Below, piece by piece: positions 1 to 12,698 of a stretch of 64,000 bases of DNA. Made by a program: the position numbers and the translations under genes. The notes under the pieces were generated by a model that was not told where the DNA came from, made no database searches, and saw only the letters and a list, made by a program, of their open reading frames with translations. Source of the DNA: Bagarius yarrelli (Eukaryota; Chordata; Actinopteri; Siluriformes; Sisoridae); assembly GCA_005784505.1 (NCBI GenBank), contig VCAZ01000025.1, positions 4,238,501 to 4,302,500 of the forward strand, read 5' to 3'. Within the stretch, counting starts at the first letter, position 1. Every line of letters starts with the position of its first letter.

Positions 1-559
1 AAATCTTCTGTCACAAAGAGTTGTTTCATTTTTTTTTAGAACAGCATCTCTGTATTCCTAATGTAGATATCAGCTTTAATAAGTTATTTTAAGTAACTTG
101 ATTAGCTAATAAAAATCTAAAAATAGAAATATATTGCTATTGCTGAATATTATTGTATAACTATAGTTTCTTCGGTGACACTACTTCTGGGCAGGAAACA
201 TCTAAAAGTATCCAGAAAGCTGTTTTTTCAGCCTTTGTATGATGTTTAAGGATGATTGCTACCCAGAACATTTATAGGTGTTTTATTATGTGATAACAGA
301 ACAAACATCTCTTGAAGACTTTTTACACTTTTAGATGCATCTATAAACTGATAATCATATAATGTGGTAAAAGTTTAAAAGTTATTTACACACTTTCATG
401 GTTTATTTTCTATCAACAGCGACCCCCAGAAGTGTTTGTATTCTTTATCTAATCAACTGCTATCAAGCAGTCAGGACTTTGTATGTCTACATAAAGTATT
501 GTTAGATAATAATGACTGTTATTATTATCATTACTATAATACCATGCTTTGAATAACAT

Positions 560-840
560 TTTCTGCAAATTACAGTTCGGAAGCTCGGCTCCGCTTCAGA
601 TTTTCCTTCTGTCCTCCGAGACCCTCAATTTAATCCTGGCTACTGCAATCACAAATGACTTGTTACCTCCAAAAGCTTAGCTCAATTAGGAAATGTGATT
701 AATACGCTCCTTCAAGCACAAGAAAGAAGTTTCTTTTCTAGGGTGTAAATTACCTCTAAGCTTCTGGTGGGCAAATTACGTCTTACCTTCCCATGCGTAT
801 TTAGTAATAATAAGAGATTAGCTAGGAAGGGGTTAAATCA
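560..840. other. Candidate conserved non-coding element
   Basis: A non-repetitive stretch of balanced composition, without simple repeats, transposon signatures or a sustained open frame. It contains AT-rich motifs such as CTCAATTAGG and GTGATTAATACG that look like homeodomain-type sites. The call rests only on sequence texture and needs alignment to other fish nrxn2 loci. Confidence 0.2.
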
Positions 841-2052
841 ACCAACACTACTATTAGCCAGAATGATTGTTTATATGATTATTATATTTTGTTCAAAATA
901 GTGAGCTTATAAACTGCGGCTGAATAAATGACTGTCAAATAACATACCGATAAAGTTGTTATTATAATTATGCTTCATTATAATTACACATTATCTGCTT
1001 TACATGTCAAGAGACGTCTTTATGTATGTAAAAGGCTACAGCAACACCAGGAAACACTTTTTATTATAAGGGTAAGCGCAAAAACGTCTTATAATGCTAT
1101 AACTTCAATATGGAAGGACTTGAACAGGAGAAAATCTCTTTAAGATTGATTTCTGTAAATGAATAAACTTTGTAGATGTGGGTTACTGTTACTGATAACA
1201 CTACCAGGGTTGTGGCGGTGTATTGTAGAGTGTTAAAAGTACAAATATAAATACAAGCAATCACACGAACCAACATCATTTCTGTTCATTACATGCCGCA
1301 ATTACAATGTAAATGCAGCCATTAATGAAGCAATATTTACAAGAGAAAAAAAAATCGGTGCTTATAGCAGAATTACCTTAGCTTGGATAATGTTTATTAA
1401 GTACAGTAGAGAGAATTTGTTCTTTTCACAACTTATTACATCATTTTAGTAAATCATACACACGGCCTTCGATTTAACTCAATAAAAACGATTCTGAAAT
1501 GGTAGCTAGAGTGCTTTGTTATGTTAGATTTGGTCTATACATCCTGTGCTGGGCTCTGTATATAGATAGCTAATTTGAGATAGCAAATTGAATGCATTAA
1601 TGCAGGCTAAAGAATTTAAATGCCTCTATAACCTCCTACGCATCTCCCGCCAATGGGTTGTTAAACATGCGCAGAATAACAACGAGAATAGAAACTCTTT
1701 TTTATCAACATGTCTTGCATTTCTTACATATTTTTTATGTTTAAAACTAAAAAATCTATTTTTAATAAATTTTGGTAGTTGATAGTATGAAGGCTGAAAT
1801 GACATACAGCGGGGCTAAAGACCTAAAGAAAAAAAAGGGTCTACAACCACTCTTAGTGGGCAAACTGCAAACTGGAGAGCTGAAGATTAAAAAAAAAAAA
1901 GACCAGCCAGTGTTTTTCAGTACAATTTCAGACTTTTAGGACATCACTGACATACTTTCATGTTTTCTCTTGTATTGATTTATCTTGAGCGCTTGGCAGA
2001 ATCCACAGCATTATAATTCCTATGTTTCTTAGAATTTTTAAACGTTGTGGCT

Positions 2053-2233
2053 AGAAGTGGTAATGCAGTTGTGAAGGTGTTGGACTGCTAATAAGAAGAT
2101 CAGGATTCAATTCTCAGCTCCCAAGTTGCCATTGCTGGGCCCCTGAACAAGGCCCTTAATTGCTCAGTTGTATAAAAAAGATAAAAGTCGCTCTAAAAAA
2201 AGGCATCTGCCAAATGCTGTTAATGTAAATGTA
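2053..2233 (+). repeat. tRNA-derived SINE, family A
   Basis: A near full-length copy. The tRNA-like head (AAGGTGTTGGACTGCTAAT, then GGATTCAATTCTCAG as the degraded B box) is followed by the body with TGGGCCCCTGAACAAGGCCC and by the tail GCATCTGCCAAATGCTGT. The tail resembles the shared 3' end of fish V-SINE or Mermaid-like elements (family knowledge). A short tail fragment in the opposite orientation lies at about 2258-2305. Not a functional tRNA. Confidence 0.85.
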
Positions 2234-2789
2234 GAAGTGCATGCCTTACATGTACAATTATGTCATTTAGCAGATGTTTTTATCAGGAGCGAAGTGGCAC
2301 ACTAGCTCACAAATAAAGTAAAAATCCAAAAACTTTTGTTAGGCGTTGTGTAGGTTTTCAATCGTCTCTTGAAAACAGCCAGTGACTCGGCTCTCCTTGA
2401 CATCGATGGGAAGTTCATCCCACCAGAACGAGTCTTGAGAAATCTACTTTGCCTTGCATCTTAAGAGAGGGTGTACAATTCAATTGACAATTATCAAGCA
2501 ATTTTATCAGCATATACCGTCATCCCCTAAATGACCGAATAAATAATCCTGACTCATTTCTACTCAGGTAGGAATAAAGTGATTGGTGTACTGACTGATG
2601 GTGTAAAGGCTCGCTATGCATACATTTGCACCTGGAGTCAAAGGTAAGTTTAAAAGGTGTTAAAGGCAGTAGAAGCTTTGAAGACACGGCGCAGTCAGAC
2701 AGTTCAGCTGGAGTGTGTAGGAGACACACGGTACACCAAAGAAATCTCCTGTAAAACGTCACCCTGATTATAGCGGTGCAAAAGTCTCT

Positions 2790-3065
2790 GGCAACTACAT
2801 CACAGTCGCTGATGAGTCAGAGGAATTCACAAGTGTTTTCTTCCAACACCCGGTGCCCAGCAGAGAGGCTCGATAAACCATGAAGAAAACGCTCTGCACT
2901 TGTAAATTGTGACACTGGTAGAAAAAGGAAAGAGGAAGCGATAAGCTGAGGAATCGAAAAAATTGCCCAGGACCCTTGTCTTTCTGGTGCAGCTGCAATT
3001 TCTTTTCTGTGACAGGAAAAAAACAATAAGCCAGGGCTCGAACTCTGTTTTTCTGCAGGCATTCT
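2790..3065. other. Candidate conserved non-coding element
   Basis: Unique, moderately GC-rich stretch. Two overlapping minus-strand frames of 80-92 codons are open here but show no domain, no consistent splice sites and no similarity I recognise to any neurexin exon. I favour non-coding sequence, possibly regulatory, on texture alone. Confidence 0.2.
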
Positions 3066-3466
3066 ATCCCCATGATTCTATCTAGTCTGAGGAAAAAAAA
3101 GAAGTTCAGTATAATACATGTTCTTCAGAATACGGTAGGAGGAACCGTATGAGAACTGACTTTTACTGTACAGATCTAAAAGGCACTTATAATACCAGGG
3201 ATGCAGCAAAACTAAAATAAGACTTGAGAACTACAGAAAATAGAACTAATGAGGACAGCGGAGAGGCACAAATCCTGACACAGCCAATCGAAGGAAGCGG
3301 TTAAAGCAGGGTAATAACGAGAGACCCTAAATCATTGTGTCAATGCAGAAAAAAGCACAGGAAACACTTTATAGCGTTAAAATGGGTTATAAATTAGAGA
3401 GCAAAAGTAAAAGATTTGCAGTTGAATGCCTGTGAGGTCAGCAGCCCCGATTACCTGGATTGTTGT

Positions 3467-3491
3467 ATTCCGATTAAAGTCTAATCGGAAT
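3467..3491. repeat. Short perfect hairpin
   Basis: ATTCCGATTA and TAATCGGAAT form inverted 10-bp arms around a short loop. The hairpin lies at the left side of the unclassified interspersed repeat at 3.64 kb. A related ATTCCGAATGAAA motif recurs near 3939, and GCATGTAAAC or CATGTAAAC motifs recur at about 3502, 3591 and 4022. This suggests the ends of a degraded DNA transposon. Confidence 0.5.
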
Positions 3492-3639
3492 GAAAATGCT
3501 TCATGTAAACAGCTTAATTAGAATAAAAATACCCGGTCAGGTTGAGAGGTGGAATAAACCTTTTCTCACCCGATCTAACGAAAAAAATCCATGTAAACGA
3601 CTCATTCCGGTTACTTACATTAATCTGCCTGGACTTGTT

Positions 3640-3955
3640 TCGAAAGTATCGCTTTCGTTCCGGATTGCTAAATTTCCCTAGCACAATTCATACCAGTCCT
3701 TATAATGGTTCCCAGGACTCCTGCCCTTCGGAGGGGGCCATAAATCGATGACTTTCCGATGGTACTGCTATAGTGCTTTGCTTCTCGCGCTTCATTTTCC
3801 AATAAAAGATGTTAGCAACAGCGCATATTCACAGAATTAGCATGAGTAAGTGACACAGCTCGTCTTAACCGTATTTAAAATACAGGAAAATAATAAAACG
3901 CATGGTGTAACAGACAAGCTGTGCAAATCACACAAAATTATTCCGAATGAAAGCG
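3640..3955 (+). repeat. Unclassified interspersed repeat, copy 1
   Basis: Aligns by eye with 43960-44265 in the same orientation. Shared blocks in the same order include GCTAAATTTCC, AGCAC.ATTCATACCAGTCCTTA or its variant, TTTTC.ATAAAGAT.T.AGCAACAGC, CACAGCTCRTCTTAACCG and ACAGGAAA.TAAT. The two copies have diverged with indels. No protein or tRNA-like head is visible. The hairpin and recurring ATGTAAAC motifs nearby hint at a non-autonomous DNA transposon, but the family is not identified. Confidence 0.65.
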
Positions 3956-4718
3956 TCTGCACAAGTAAACACCAGTTTGAAACACATCAACAAGATTACA
4001 AGTTAGAATGACAAAAGTGTGCATGTAAACAGGGCTAGTGATACTCTGGGTTCAGGTCATTTCTGCTGTTAAGGTACAATTTTTAGGTAAAGATCTTTGA
4101 GCTGTCTCTGATTTGCTTTCTTTTTTTTCTTTATTGATAGGCTACATACTCATATATTTGTAAACAGGTTCATTATGTGTTAAAATATGTAAAATGTGTT
4201 GAATCCACATCTATTATTTAGAGCTCAATCTAAAAGTAAAGGGGCTCCGTTTACATTCTAACATGGACGACTTCAGGCTCATGCAGTGGTCATACCAGAT
4301 GTAAATAAACTCAGTGTGGTGAAAGAAGGACATTTATTAAAATATAAAAGGAGGATGTGTGCCAAAAAAAAAAGAGATTCACATCCACCTCTCGATTTTA
4401 TTTCATGCCTACACAAGTTCTATCGGCCTACACAAACCTAAAATTATTTTTAAAAGAGTCAGAGGATCTACTACATACTCCACTCTAGACCAGTACCATT
4501 TATGATTCACACCAACGTCTGCTTGGATCTGCATGCTCACCGCTGTACAGCATGCACAGCCTCTCAGTGCTAAAACACTTTTTAATACCTGCACCTCTTT
4601 GCTGTGTCTGATGCAAGTCAGACCTCCAGCTGAGAAAGGTCTGGAAAAAAGGTTGAATAATTTTCAGGAACCTGCCGATGTGATTTAGCAACTGGCTTTA
4701 TATTTGTTATTGTGTGAG

Positions 4719-4895
4719 CAATGGTAGCTCAAATAGTTGAAGATGTGGGTTGTTGATCAGAATTCAAGCTCCTCCGCCGCCCTTGCACAAGGCCCAGAAC
4801 CCTCTCTGCTACAGGGGTGTCTTACCTTACAAGACCCCAACCTTCTAATGTGAGTTACATGAAGAAAAGAATTCTGTATATGTGACTAATAACGA
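4719..4895 (+). repeat. tRNA-derived SINE, family B
   Basis: Degraded copy of the family seen more clearly at 12699-12992 and 58760-58952. It has the head ATGGTAGCTCAAATAGTT, the segment CTGTTGATCAG-type head remnant, CCTTGCACAAGGCCC, then GACCCCAACCTTCTAA and the tail GAATTCTGTATATGTGAC. The family tail normally reads like GAATTTCACTGTGCTGTAA followed by TATATGTGA. Confidence 0.7.
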
Positions 4896-5099
4896 TTAAT
4901 GCAAGAATCCAATGTATTAATTGGGGTAACAGTGTCGCTGCAGACAGTGTGTATGGTCCACTCACCTGTGTGTAGCATACTCAAAATTGCTACACAATTC
5001 CGGGGTGGTGGTAGTGATACGTTAATGGTGTCATATTTATTGTTTAGACTGATATGATATAAAAAATTTTTTAAAAAATGTCCCCAATTCATGCAGTCG

Positions 5100-5420
5100 T
5101 CATGTCCGTCTGCCGTGTGAATGTGCTTTCAGTCTGCAGACAAGATCTGGGGAATGATGTTCACCCCATTCTCCAGTTAAAATAATCCTCATTCCCAGCT
5201 GGAGTAAGGAAGGGGGCCAAACACAGCAGCGAGTCCCCTCATGAGTGCGAATGAATCACACTTATGCCACCAGTATTATCACTGCTGCTTGTGCTGGCTG
5301 TGCACTCGTTTATCTGTGAAATTGTGTAATCCTTAGAGAGATTGCCAGGAATAATTTTATTATCTCTCTAAATAGCGAAATGAGCTGGTAACCAGTTCTT
5401 CTAAAGCTTAAATCCTGCGT
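5100..5420. other. Candidate conserved non-coding element
   Basis: Unique, compositionally balanced stretch without repeats or an extended open frame. It contains blocks such as AGAGATTGCCAGGAATAATT and CACTTATGCCACCAG. The assignment is texture-based only. Confidence 0.2.
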
Positions 5421-6150
5421 CCTGCCAAATGTTCTTTAAAAAAATAAACATGACTAGGCTCTTCAGGAAAATGATTACAAAAGGGAAACCTTGAGCTAAG
5501 GTTGACTTTAGTTATTTATCGAAGGATGTGCCGGAGATCAATTGGCTAGGGTTGGGAGTGTAATGGTCTAGGTTGTCTCCTGATAATAGCGTCTGAGGAC
5601 ACGGTTTCCAGCTAAGAGGGAGGACGGCATGCTGGGCTGTTCTTTACTCTGTCGTAGGAGACGTAAGTAGGTGGACTGCGCAAAACAGACCTAAGCACTA
5701 AGACGGGGGATGTAGACTTCTCTCACTGCTGCTTCTGATGCTTAACACCATCCACACACACACACACACACACACTCCCCGCCGTTTTCCAGTGATTACC
5801 CGACACCACTCAATTCAGCTTTAGGTGTTCTTCAGCGTTGTTACATATTTTCTGAAGGTTAAAGCAATATTTTAAAAGTAGACTTCAAAAATTCAAGTAA
5901 AAAAAAAAAAGGAAAAAAAAAATGTTTCAAAATGGTGTCGGGAATGTAACACAAATCTCGATAAAATGACCAAAACTGTTAGAATAACAGAAACGGTTGA
6001 ATAATTTGCCACTGTTTTGAATTAAACATAAAGAAAAGAAACACATTCTGTATTTAATATCCAAACGATGCTAAAAATGTTATTTTGGTTGACTTTTGTT
6101 TTGTTTTTTGTGAACAATCCGTGTTGTTAGTCCGGATGAGCTGCTTTCAA

Positions 6151-6767
6151 TGGTAACACTTCGTTAACAAGTAACTATGCAGGAAGTAATAGGTAGCACT
6201 ACATTAACACTTTACTCATACAAATACAGTAAACTAATATAGAGGCGAGATTAATTACGCAGGAAGTACTAGCTAATTCAGGACAAAGGTAGTTCCTTAT
6301 TATTTGATAATTATTAAAAATAATTATGTTATTAGGAATTATGTGAGACTATGACCAATTAATAATAATCACAATAATAACTACCCCCCTTTTAGCTACA
6401 GACTAAAATTGTGGCGCTTACCAATAAATACATGGATATATATTTTTTTGTTTATTTGAAATTTTAAAATCTAATAATAATATCAGCAATAATAATAATA
6501 ATAAACTGTTTAAAATGTAAATAAAAAGGAAGCGATGCTGACATGGTCATAATCGGGTTAGTTCACTATTATGAGCTCAGTTCATTTTAATGTCTCTGTT
6601 TAGTTGCTTATTATTTTTGTTTGCTTGGGTGTGGCTGGTTAAGTGAATATTTGCAAGTGAGTGACTTTCTAGATATTTTTAACAATTTATTATTTAAAGT
6701 GTTAATCTAGTACAACCTGTTTCTTCCTGCGTAGTTACTTTACTCTACTACTCTAAAGTGTTACCCC
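6151..6767. mobile_element. Non-autonomous DNA transposon with terminal inverted repeats
   Basis: The left end (TGGTAACACTTCGTTAAC, then AGTAACTATGCAGGAAG) is mirrored at the right end (CTTCCTGCGTAGTTACTT, then AAAGTGTTACCCC). The roughly 35-bp inverted repeats match at most positions. A third copy of the subterminal motif (TAATTACGCAGGAAGTA) lies inside near 6253. The interior is AT-rich with no open frame, so the element cannot encode its own transposase. GGTAACACTT ends are common in fish hAT-like miniature elements. I could not fix the target-site duplication. Confidence 0.7.
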
Positions 6768-6814
6768 TTCATAATATCATAGACATGCATGTAAATTGTG
6801 CAACAAGGGATCTG

Positions 6815-6932
6815 ACATTTACAGCATTATGCAGATGCCCTTATTCATTTATCTCTTTAATACAACTGATCAATTAGGGGTTAAGAGCCTTGCTCAAGGG
6901 CCCAAAGTTCTAACTGATCCCCAATCTAGAAG
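6815..6932 (-). repeat. tRNA-derived SINE, family A, 3' part
   Basis: Reverse-oriented tail and body: ACATTTACAGCATTATGCAG, GATCAATTAGGGGTTAAG and CTTGCTCAAGGGCCCAA. The tRNA-like head is lost. Confidence 0.75.
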
Positions 6933-7078
6933 GATCTGTGCTATGTAAATTATTTAAGATGATTCCAGTGTAGGAGCACCTTTACCTGTTTCAGACGTTG
7001 CAGCCTTCAAACTGAGCTCGAAAACATAAAGCAAAAGATGGAGGAATTACTTTAAGTAAGTGGGTGAGTAAATGGGTC

Positions 7079-7579
7079 AGAGAGTAAGGAGGAGAGACAG
7101 TGAGAGAGTGAATAGGAGAGACAGTGAGAGAGTGAGGAGGAGAGACAGTGAGAGAGTGAGAGAGTGAGAGAGAGGAGACAGTGAGAGAGTGAGAGAGTGA
7201 GGAGGAGAGACAGTGAGAGAGTGAATAGGAGAGACAGTGAGAGAGTGAGGAGGACAGACAGTGAGAGAGTTAATAGGAGAGACAGTGAGAGAGTGAGGAG
7301 GACAGACAGTGAGAGAGTTAATAGGAGAGACAGTGAGAGAGTGAGGAGGAGAAACAGTGAGAAAGTAAGGAGGAGAGACAGTGAAAGAGTGAATAGAAGA
7401 GACAGTGAGTGAGTGAGGAGAAGAAACAGTGAGAGAGTGAGGAGGAAAGACAGTGAAAGAGTGAATAGGAGAGACAGTGAGAGAGTAAATAAGAGAAAGT
7501 GAGAGAGTGAGGAGGAGAAACAGTGAGAAAATGAGGAGAGACAGTAAGAGATGGAATAGCAGAGACAGTGAGAGACTGT
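7079..7579. repeat. 24-bp purine-rich minisatellite
   Basis: About 20 units of 24 bp alternate between GAGAGTGAATAGGAGAGACA-type and GAGAGTGAGGAGGAGAGACA-type repeats, with GGACAGACA and TTAATA variants. Because the unit is a multiple of three and lacks stops in some frames, it creates long artificial open frames on both strands (a Ser/Leu/His-rich one on minus and an RRDSERVN-type one on plus). Neither is a gene. Confidence 0.9.
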
Positions 7580-9235
7580 GACTGAGTGAATGTGGGAGCG
7601 AACTAGTTTTAATAAGAGCTAAAATAAATAAGTAAGTAAAAGTGTGAATAATATAGTGAGTGAGAGAATAAATAAATAGTGACGTGAATGAATGATTAAA
7701 CACATGAATGAGTGAATAGAGAGTAAATAAGTTAGGAGTCGTTTCCTTCTACATGAACGATTTCTAATATCACCGGTGAGAAAAGGAAGAAACACTATTT
7801 TTTCCTATTTAGTGCTTTTAAAATTCAATCCGACTCTAATTGACCTACTTAAAAAAATCCAGAAGCGACTGACTGCTGTTTGCTAGCTGAGAAATATTGA
7901 GACTCAATAGCTAAAACAATAAACTGTTTGCTGAAACCAAATGAGGCTGACTGTTTACTGTGGTCTTTTCTGCTAACAGCCTTGAAGAGCTCCACATTCA
8001 CCGGATGCTTTTAAGACCCTGTTATCATTACACACCAGGCTCAATTAAAAAAAACAGATGACTTGCATCCTTTATTGCACCACATTCTTCATAACGAAGC
8101 AGCTCGTTAATTTCCCTAAACTGATTAAAACAAGATGTTTTCACAAAACATTACATAAATATGCGACGACAAATTAGAATTATTTCAAGAATGATTGCTC
8201 CTTTGGTCATATAAACGAAGAAAGTTAACACGAGATGGGGAATCATCTCACTGGGTCATAAAACTGAACAATCCTTAAACTTAATGAATAATTACAGATA
8301 CAGGCAGGTCATATAAAACATTCAGTCCGCATGCTTTACAGAACAGCTGAAGAATAGTTCGGGCTGATCTTACTGCACTCGTACAAAGGCACCATAAGAA
8401 CGATTTCACCCCTCACAGCTCACAGCACCGATCCTCGGCTCTACTGAGACCTCCGGGTGCAATCCTGAGCCAAAGCACATGTCCGGGTTTTCTCTATCTG
8501 CTCCGTGTCAGAGTCAGAGCCGACATCCCACAGAGTAATCAGTGAGGAGGCACAGGGGAAACGTCAACAACGTCATGGCTACAGTGTGCTGCTAATGCTG
8601 TAAGCGTAATAAGCATTTAGGAGTTTTTTCTATCCAGTGCTTACAGCACACACTTCAAAATTGCCTTTTAGATACATGCTAGGACTGGGTAACATGAACG
8701 TGTAAGGGATGAACCGCTGCCAATGCTATTTTGGTGTCTTCTCCTAAAGAGGTAAGCAGAAACAGAAACTGGTCTTGATGTCCAATTATGATTTTGTGAC
8801 TATTTCTGATTTTTTTCATGATGCGCTTACAGCTTCTTTGAAAACCGACCCGTATCTGACATCTGACGTTATGTGCCACTATTGCTTATTGAATGACTTG
8901 CCACTTGCATTCACAGGTGAAAATCCGATCTGTCTGCCTACATGGCAGATGCTAATTCAGGTATCTGATTCATATCTGCTTTATTTTAACAAATGAATAA
9001 GGCCTGAATTCGATTCCGAAAATATATCGTTACCCATGTGCTTTTTTTCCCTGCTTACAAGATAATGGGTCATATTCGATCTGTGCCACATTGAAGGAAA
9101 AAATCTGAATTGGGTCACCCGATACATGTAGTGTGAATGCGGCCTTGAGTATTATTAAAGGTTCTACCTGGGGAAAAAGCTGTTTCCAAATATTAATGTT
9201 ATATACCACAATAGCCAGGAAAAACTTTTTAATAT

Positions 9236-9325
9236 TAAAAAGACCAGGGTTTGATTCCCAGCACCACCAAGCCACCACTGTGGGCCCCTAAGCAAGACCT
9301 AGAATTTTTAACCAATCCCTTATGA
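9236..9325 (+). repeat. tRNA-derived SINE, family A, fragment
   Basis: Starts inside the head at AGACCAGGGTTTGATTCC (an intact B-box-like block) and runs through CACCACCAAGCCACCACTG and GGGCCCCTAAGCAAGACC. The 5' part of the head and the 3' tail are missing. Confidence 0.75.
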
Positions 9326-10787
9326 TATGTTATTTGGTGATTGGTGATGCTGGCTGGAACATTTTACCTCACAACAACAGTAAGCCAGTTTTTCTAGTCT
9401 TTACTTCATGATGTAGATTGTAGAAAGTGCTCACATGCCAAAAACTCTGTTATTACAGCTCCATATTCAGGTCTCTGTGAGCAAACAATTAAGCATTCAG
9501 ATAAGTTACCGTTTTTCTCCTGCTGATCAATTGCTCATGTTTCTTTCTTCTGCAACTCTTGAGCAGTGGATGCACCAAGACCAGTTTGGCAGCAATAATA
9601 GGATTTGCCTTTCATTGGCATGAGCCAGCACAGATAATGTCTAATCTATATTGTGCTCACTGCTCTGCAACAAGGGTGGATCCTTCTGCGCCAATGTAGC
9701 CTTCATCCATCATAGCCATGGAGCCTGGCATTAGAGTAGAGCGTGGCCCAGTGCCCAGTATAGATCACGGCGTGTCCTTCAATGCTTGGAAAGGACCAGC
9801 ATGTGATGAGGACAATGAATGAGAGAGACTGCACACCTGCTTTGTATAGCGATGGCTGGAGAATGCAAATTAACACACACACAAACCGACATGAGTGAAC
9901 AAACAGGACTCGCTGCTTGTCAAACATTTCGCCTGCTTCAGGACATGGACCACTGGGTATAAGTGAAAGGGAGGGGCTACTCCAGCAAACAAAATGGTGA
10001 CATATTGCCAGAGAAAGAGAACAAGAGAGAGACAGTCATGTGTTGTGTTGCCGCTGTTGCAGTCCAATGCGCACAGATTGCTGCGAAAAGAACATGGATG
10101 GATCTGCAGGTCAGGATGAGCGCAACCTGTTAGAAGAACCGCTCTCAGCGGTCAGAACAGAACAACAAGCACAAGATTGAAAAAAAAATCTCCTGACAAG
10201 TGCAGACATTCAGGGTGGATGTATTAGTAATGGATAAAACATTAGACAGGTCAAAGGGCAAAAATGAAATGATTTGAGAAATGGCAAGAAAACTGCAGGG
10301 CTACAAAGAGTTTTCAACTATTTCAACAAAACTGTGACTGTACAGTTCTCACATCCCAAGTGCCGTGTGACCACAAATCATTAATAATTCCATATCCTCG
10401 AACGTTGACTTACTATAAGTTACTATCTAGTAGCTTTGTCAGAGATAACCCATAATAATAATGAGTTAGAAGTCTACAAAAACCCCACCATGTTGTACAC
10501 CAATTTATAAGAGCTGAAAGATACTAGACACTATATCTATATATAACAGATCCATACCATGTGGTGGCATACAAATGTGATTTTGCATTATATTAATACT
10601 TTACTGGAACTAATACACTGTCCCAGCATTAAACAGCTTTGCTATGCAATGGAATGCGGACCGCTCCACAGACGTTAGTACCTAATTTCAATGATACTCT
10701 TGTGCTTAAATGAACATGTCCCAGATTTAAGCTTTAATTGTAGTAGAAATGAAGTTTAATCTCACAGCAAAATGCTACCAAAAGGTG

Positions 10788-10956
10788 GAGATGGTAGCTC
10801 GGTGGTTAAGGTGTTAAACTGCTAACCCAAAGGTTGTGCGTTCGATTTCCAGCACTACCACTACTGGACCTCTAAGCAAAGTCTGTGACTTCCAACTGCT
10901 CAGTTGTATAAATGTAAGTTTCTCTAAATAAGGGCGTCTGCCAAATGTGTGTAAGA
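10788..10956 (+). repeat. tRNA-derived SINE, family A
   Basis: Near full-length. It shows an A-box-like GGTAGCTCGGTGGTTAAG, a B-box-like CGTTCGATTTCCAGC, a diverged body and the tail AAGGGCGTCTGCCAAATG. One of the copies with a better-preserved head. Confidence 0.85.
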
Positions 10957-11130
10957 TAAACAAATAGGCATGAAAAATACCCCAAACAAAACATTTAGTT
11001 GATTTAGCTGAACATCGCTGACATAACTGTGTTATTTATTATGTCGTTTATTATGTTACTTGTTTTTGATTGTTTCCATTTCATTTTTTTTCACAGCTTT
11101 ATTAAAATAAAGATTTACGTTTCTGTTATT

Positions 11131-11300
11131 TAAAGCAACTCACAATTATCTCATATGATTAGCTCAATTATCCCCAAATGAGCAGTTAAGGGTTAAGGGC
11201 CTTGTTTGGTTCAGCAGTGAGGCTTGGTCATGCTGAGAGTTGAACCAACGATCTTTCTGTGAGTTGCCCAACACCGTAATTACTGAGCTGCCGCTTCCCC
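11131..11300 (-). repeat. tRNA-derived SINE, family A
   Basis: Reverse orientation: GAGCAGTTAAGGGTTAAGG, GGCCTTGTTTGGTTCAGCAG, then the head remnant CAACACCGTAATTACTGAGC and CGCTTCCCC at the 5' end of the element. Confidence 0.75.
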
Positions 11301-11861
11301 TTAAATGTGCAGCATCGTATAACAATCTGTAAAATGATAGTCTGTGGCTGTTAACATCTGAACACCAGTTTTAAGCTAACTAGATAACATTAGAGATTAG
11401 AGCAAAAATTACATTCACTAAACCCGTCTTTTCCAATCAGACAACCTCAAATATAGATTTACAAAAATGCGTCTGTGTGGTTGTCCTCCACAACCCCTAC
11501 TGTCACAGTGTGTGACGCAGAAACGATAATAAAATTTACTGCCTTGTTTCAGTGGGCCTCTGTTCTCTTTTTCAACCAGACGGAGCAATGCTAATTATAC
11601 TTGGCCAAGTGAAACACTATGATTGCTTAATGTCTGGGCAAATCAATACAATATTGCCACTTATCTGTCAAATAGCAATACTTTTACACTTGTTGCTTAT
11701 TTACACAGAGGTAATTAATACATTAACACAACCCGAAACTGTTATGAGTGAATAAGGATTTTATGAAGATCAACAGATACAGGGTTGAGCTCGGCCCCAC
11801 CAGTTCCTGTACATCAGTTACCTCGTCTACACATTTATTTTTAATTTAATGTCTTCATAGG

Positions 11862-12062
11862 ACAGTGAAATTTGTTTCTTCCATATCCCATCTTAGAAAG
11901 TTAGGGTCAGTGCGCAGGGTCAGTAATAATACAGCACCCCTGGAGCGAGAGGGAGTAAGGATCTCGCTCAGGGACCCAACAGTGGCAGACTGGCAGCAGT
12001 GAGGCTTGAACCCAGATCTTTCTGGTTGTCCAAACAACAACACCTTAACTATTTGTGCCACT
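11862..12062 (-). repeat. tRNA-derived SINE, family B
   Basis: Reverse orientation of the family also at 12699 and 58760. It has the GTGAAATTTGTTTCTTCC tail, then ATCCCATCTTAGAAAGTTAG, TACAGCACCCCTGGAGCGAG, GGGACCCAACAGTGGCAG and the complement of the B-box region at GGCTTGAACCCAGATC. It abuts a family A fragment at its right edge. Confidence 0.8.
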
Positions 12063-12197
12063 AATGCCCTCTTATCCAGAGTGACTTACATTTATTTCTA
12101 TTTTTTATCCAAATGGGCAGTTGAGGGTTAAGGGGCCTTGCTCCGAACCCCAGCTTATTGGTGCTGGAAACTAAACCCAACACCTTAATCATCATGT
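12063..12197 (-). repeat. tRNA-derived SINE, family A, partial
   Basis: Reverse-oriented copy directly adjoining a family B SINE: CCTCTTATCCAGAGTGACTT, GGGCAGTTGAGGGTTAAGG, then CAACACCTTAATCATCATG from the head. It lacks the last bases of the 3' tail. Confidence 0.75.
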
Positions 12198-12698
12198 TGA
12201 TAGTTGAGCATGACGGATGGATTTCTCAGTATAAATGAACACCTCTGGTTTATCAGCTGAAAATTAATTCCACAAAGTCCTAACTTTGAGCAGTGACATT
12301 TTCGGTGATTTATGGAAGATAATCCCTGCATTAGAAGGGCTATTTGTAGCTGCAAATATATGATTTATTAAAAAATTACGAGAAGTAAATTAAATACAGT
12401 AATAATACATGTCAAGAGTTATCTGAATAAAATACTGCAAACAACTGTTTTGGCCCTGTCATCTCAGAAATGTATTAAAACAACACCACACCATTTGGTG
12501 CCATTTTAATCATAACCACAAAGATATTGCACACATTATTTTGAAAATCTCTCCTGTGCACCTTAGACATAAAATTAAAATTTACTGAAGACTTCTCTAA
12601 ACAGGAGAAAGAGTGTTGGGATAATTCTTGTAATCCATGGCTAAAAGGATAGAGGTATCTAGAGGTATCTTCTTTCTGTCAGCAGGTTCAGCCATTTA

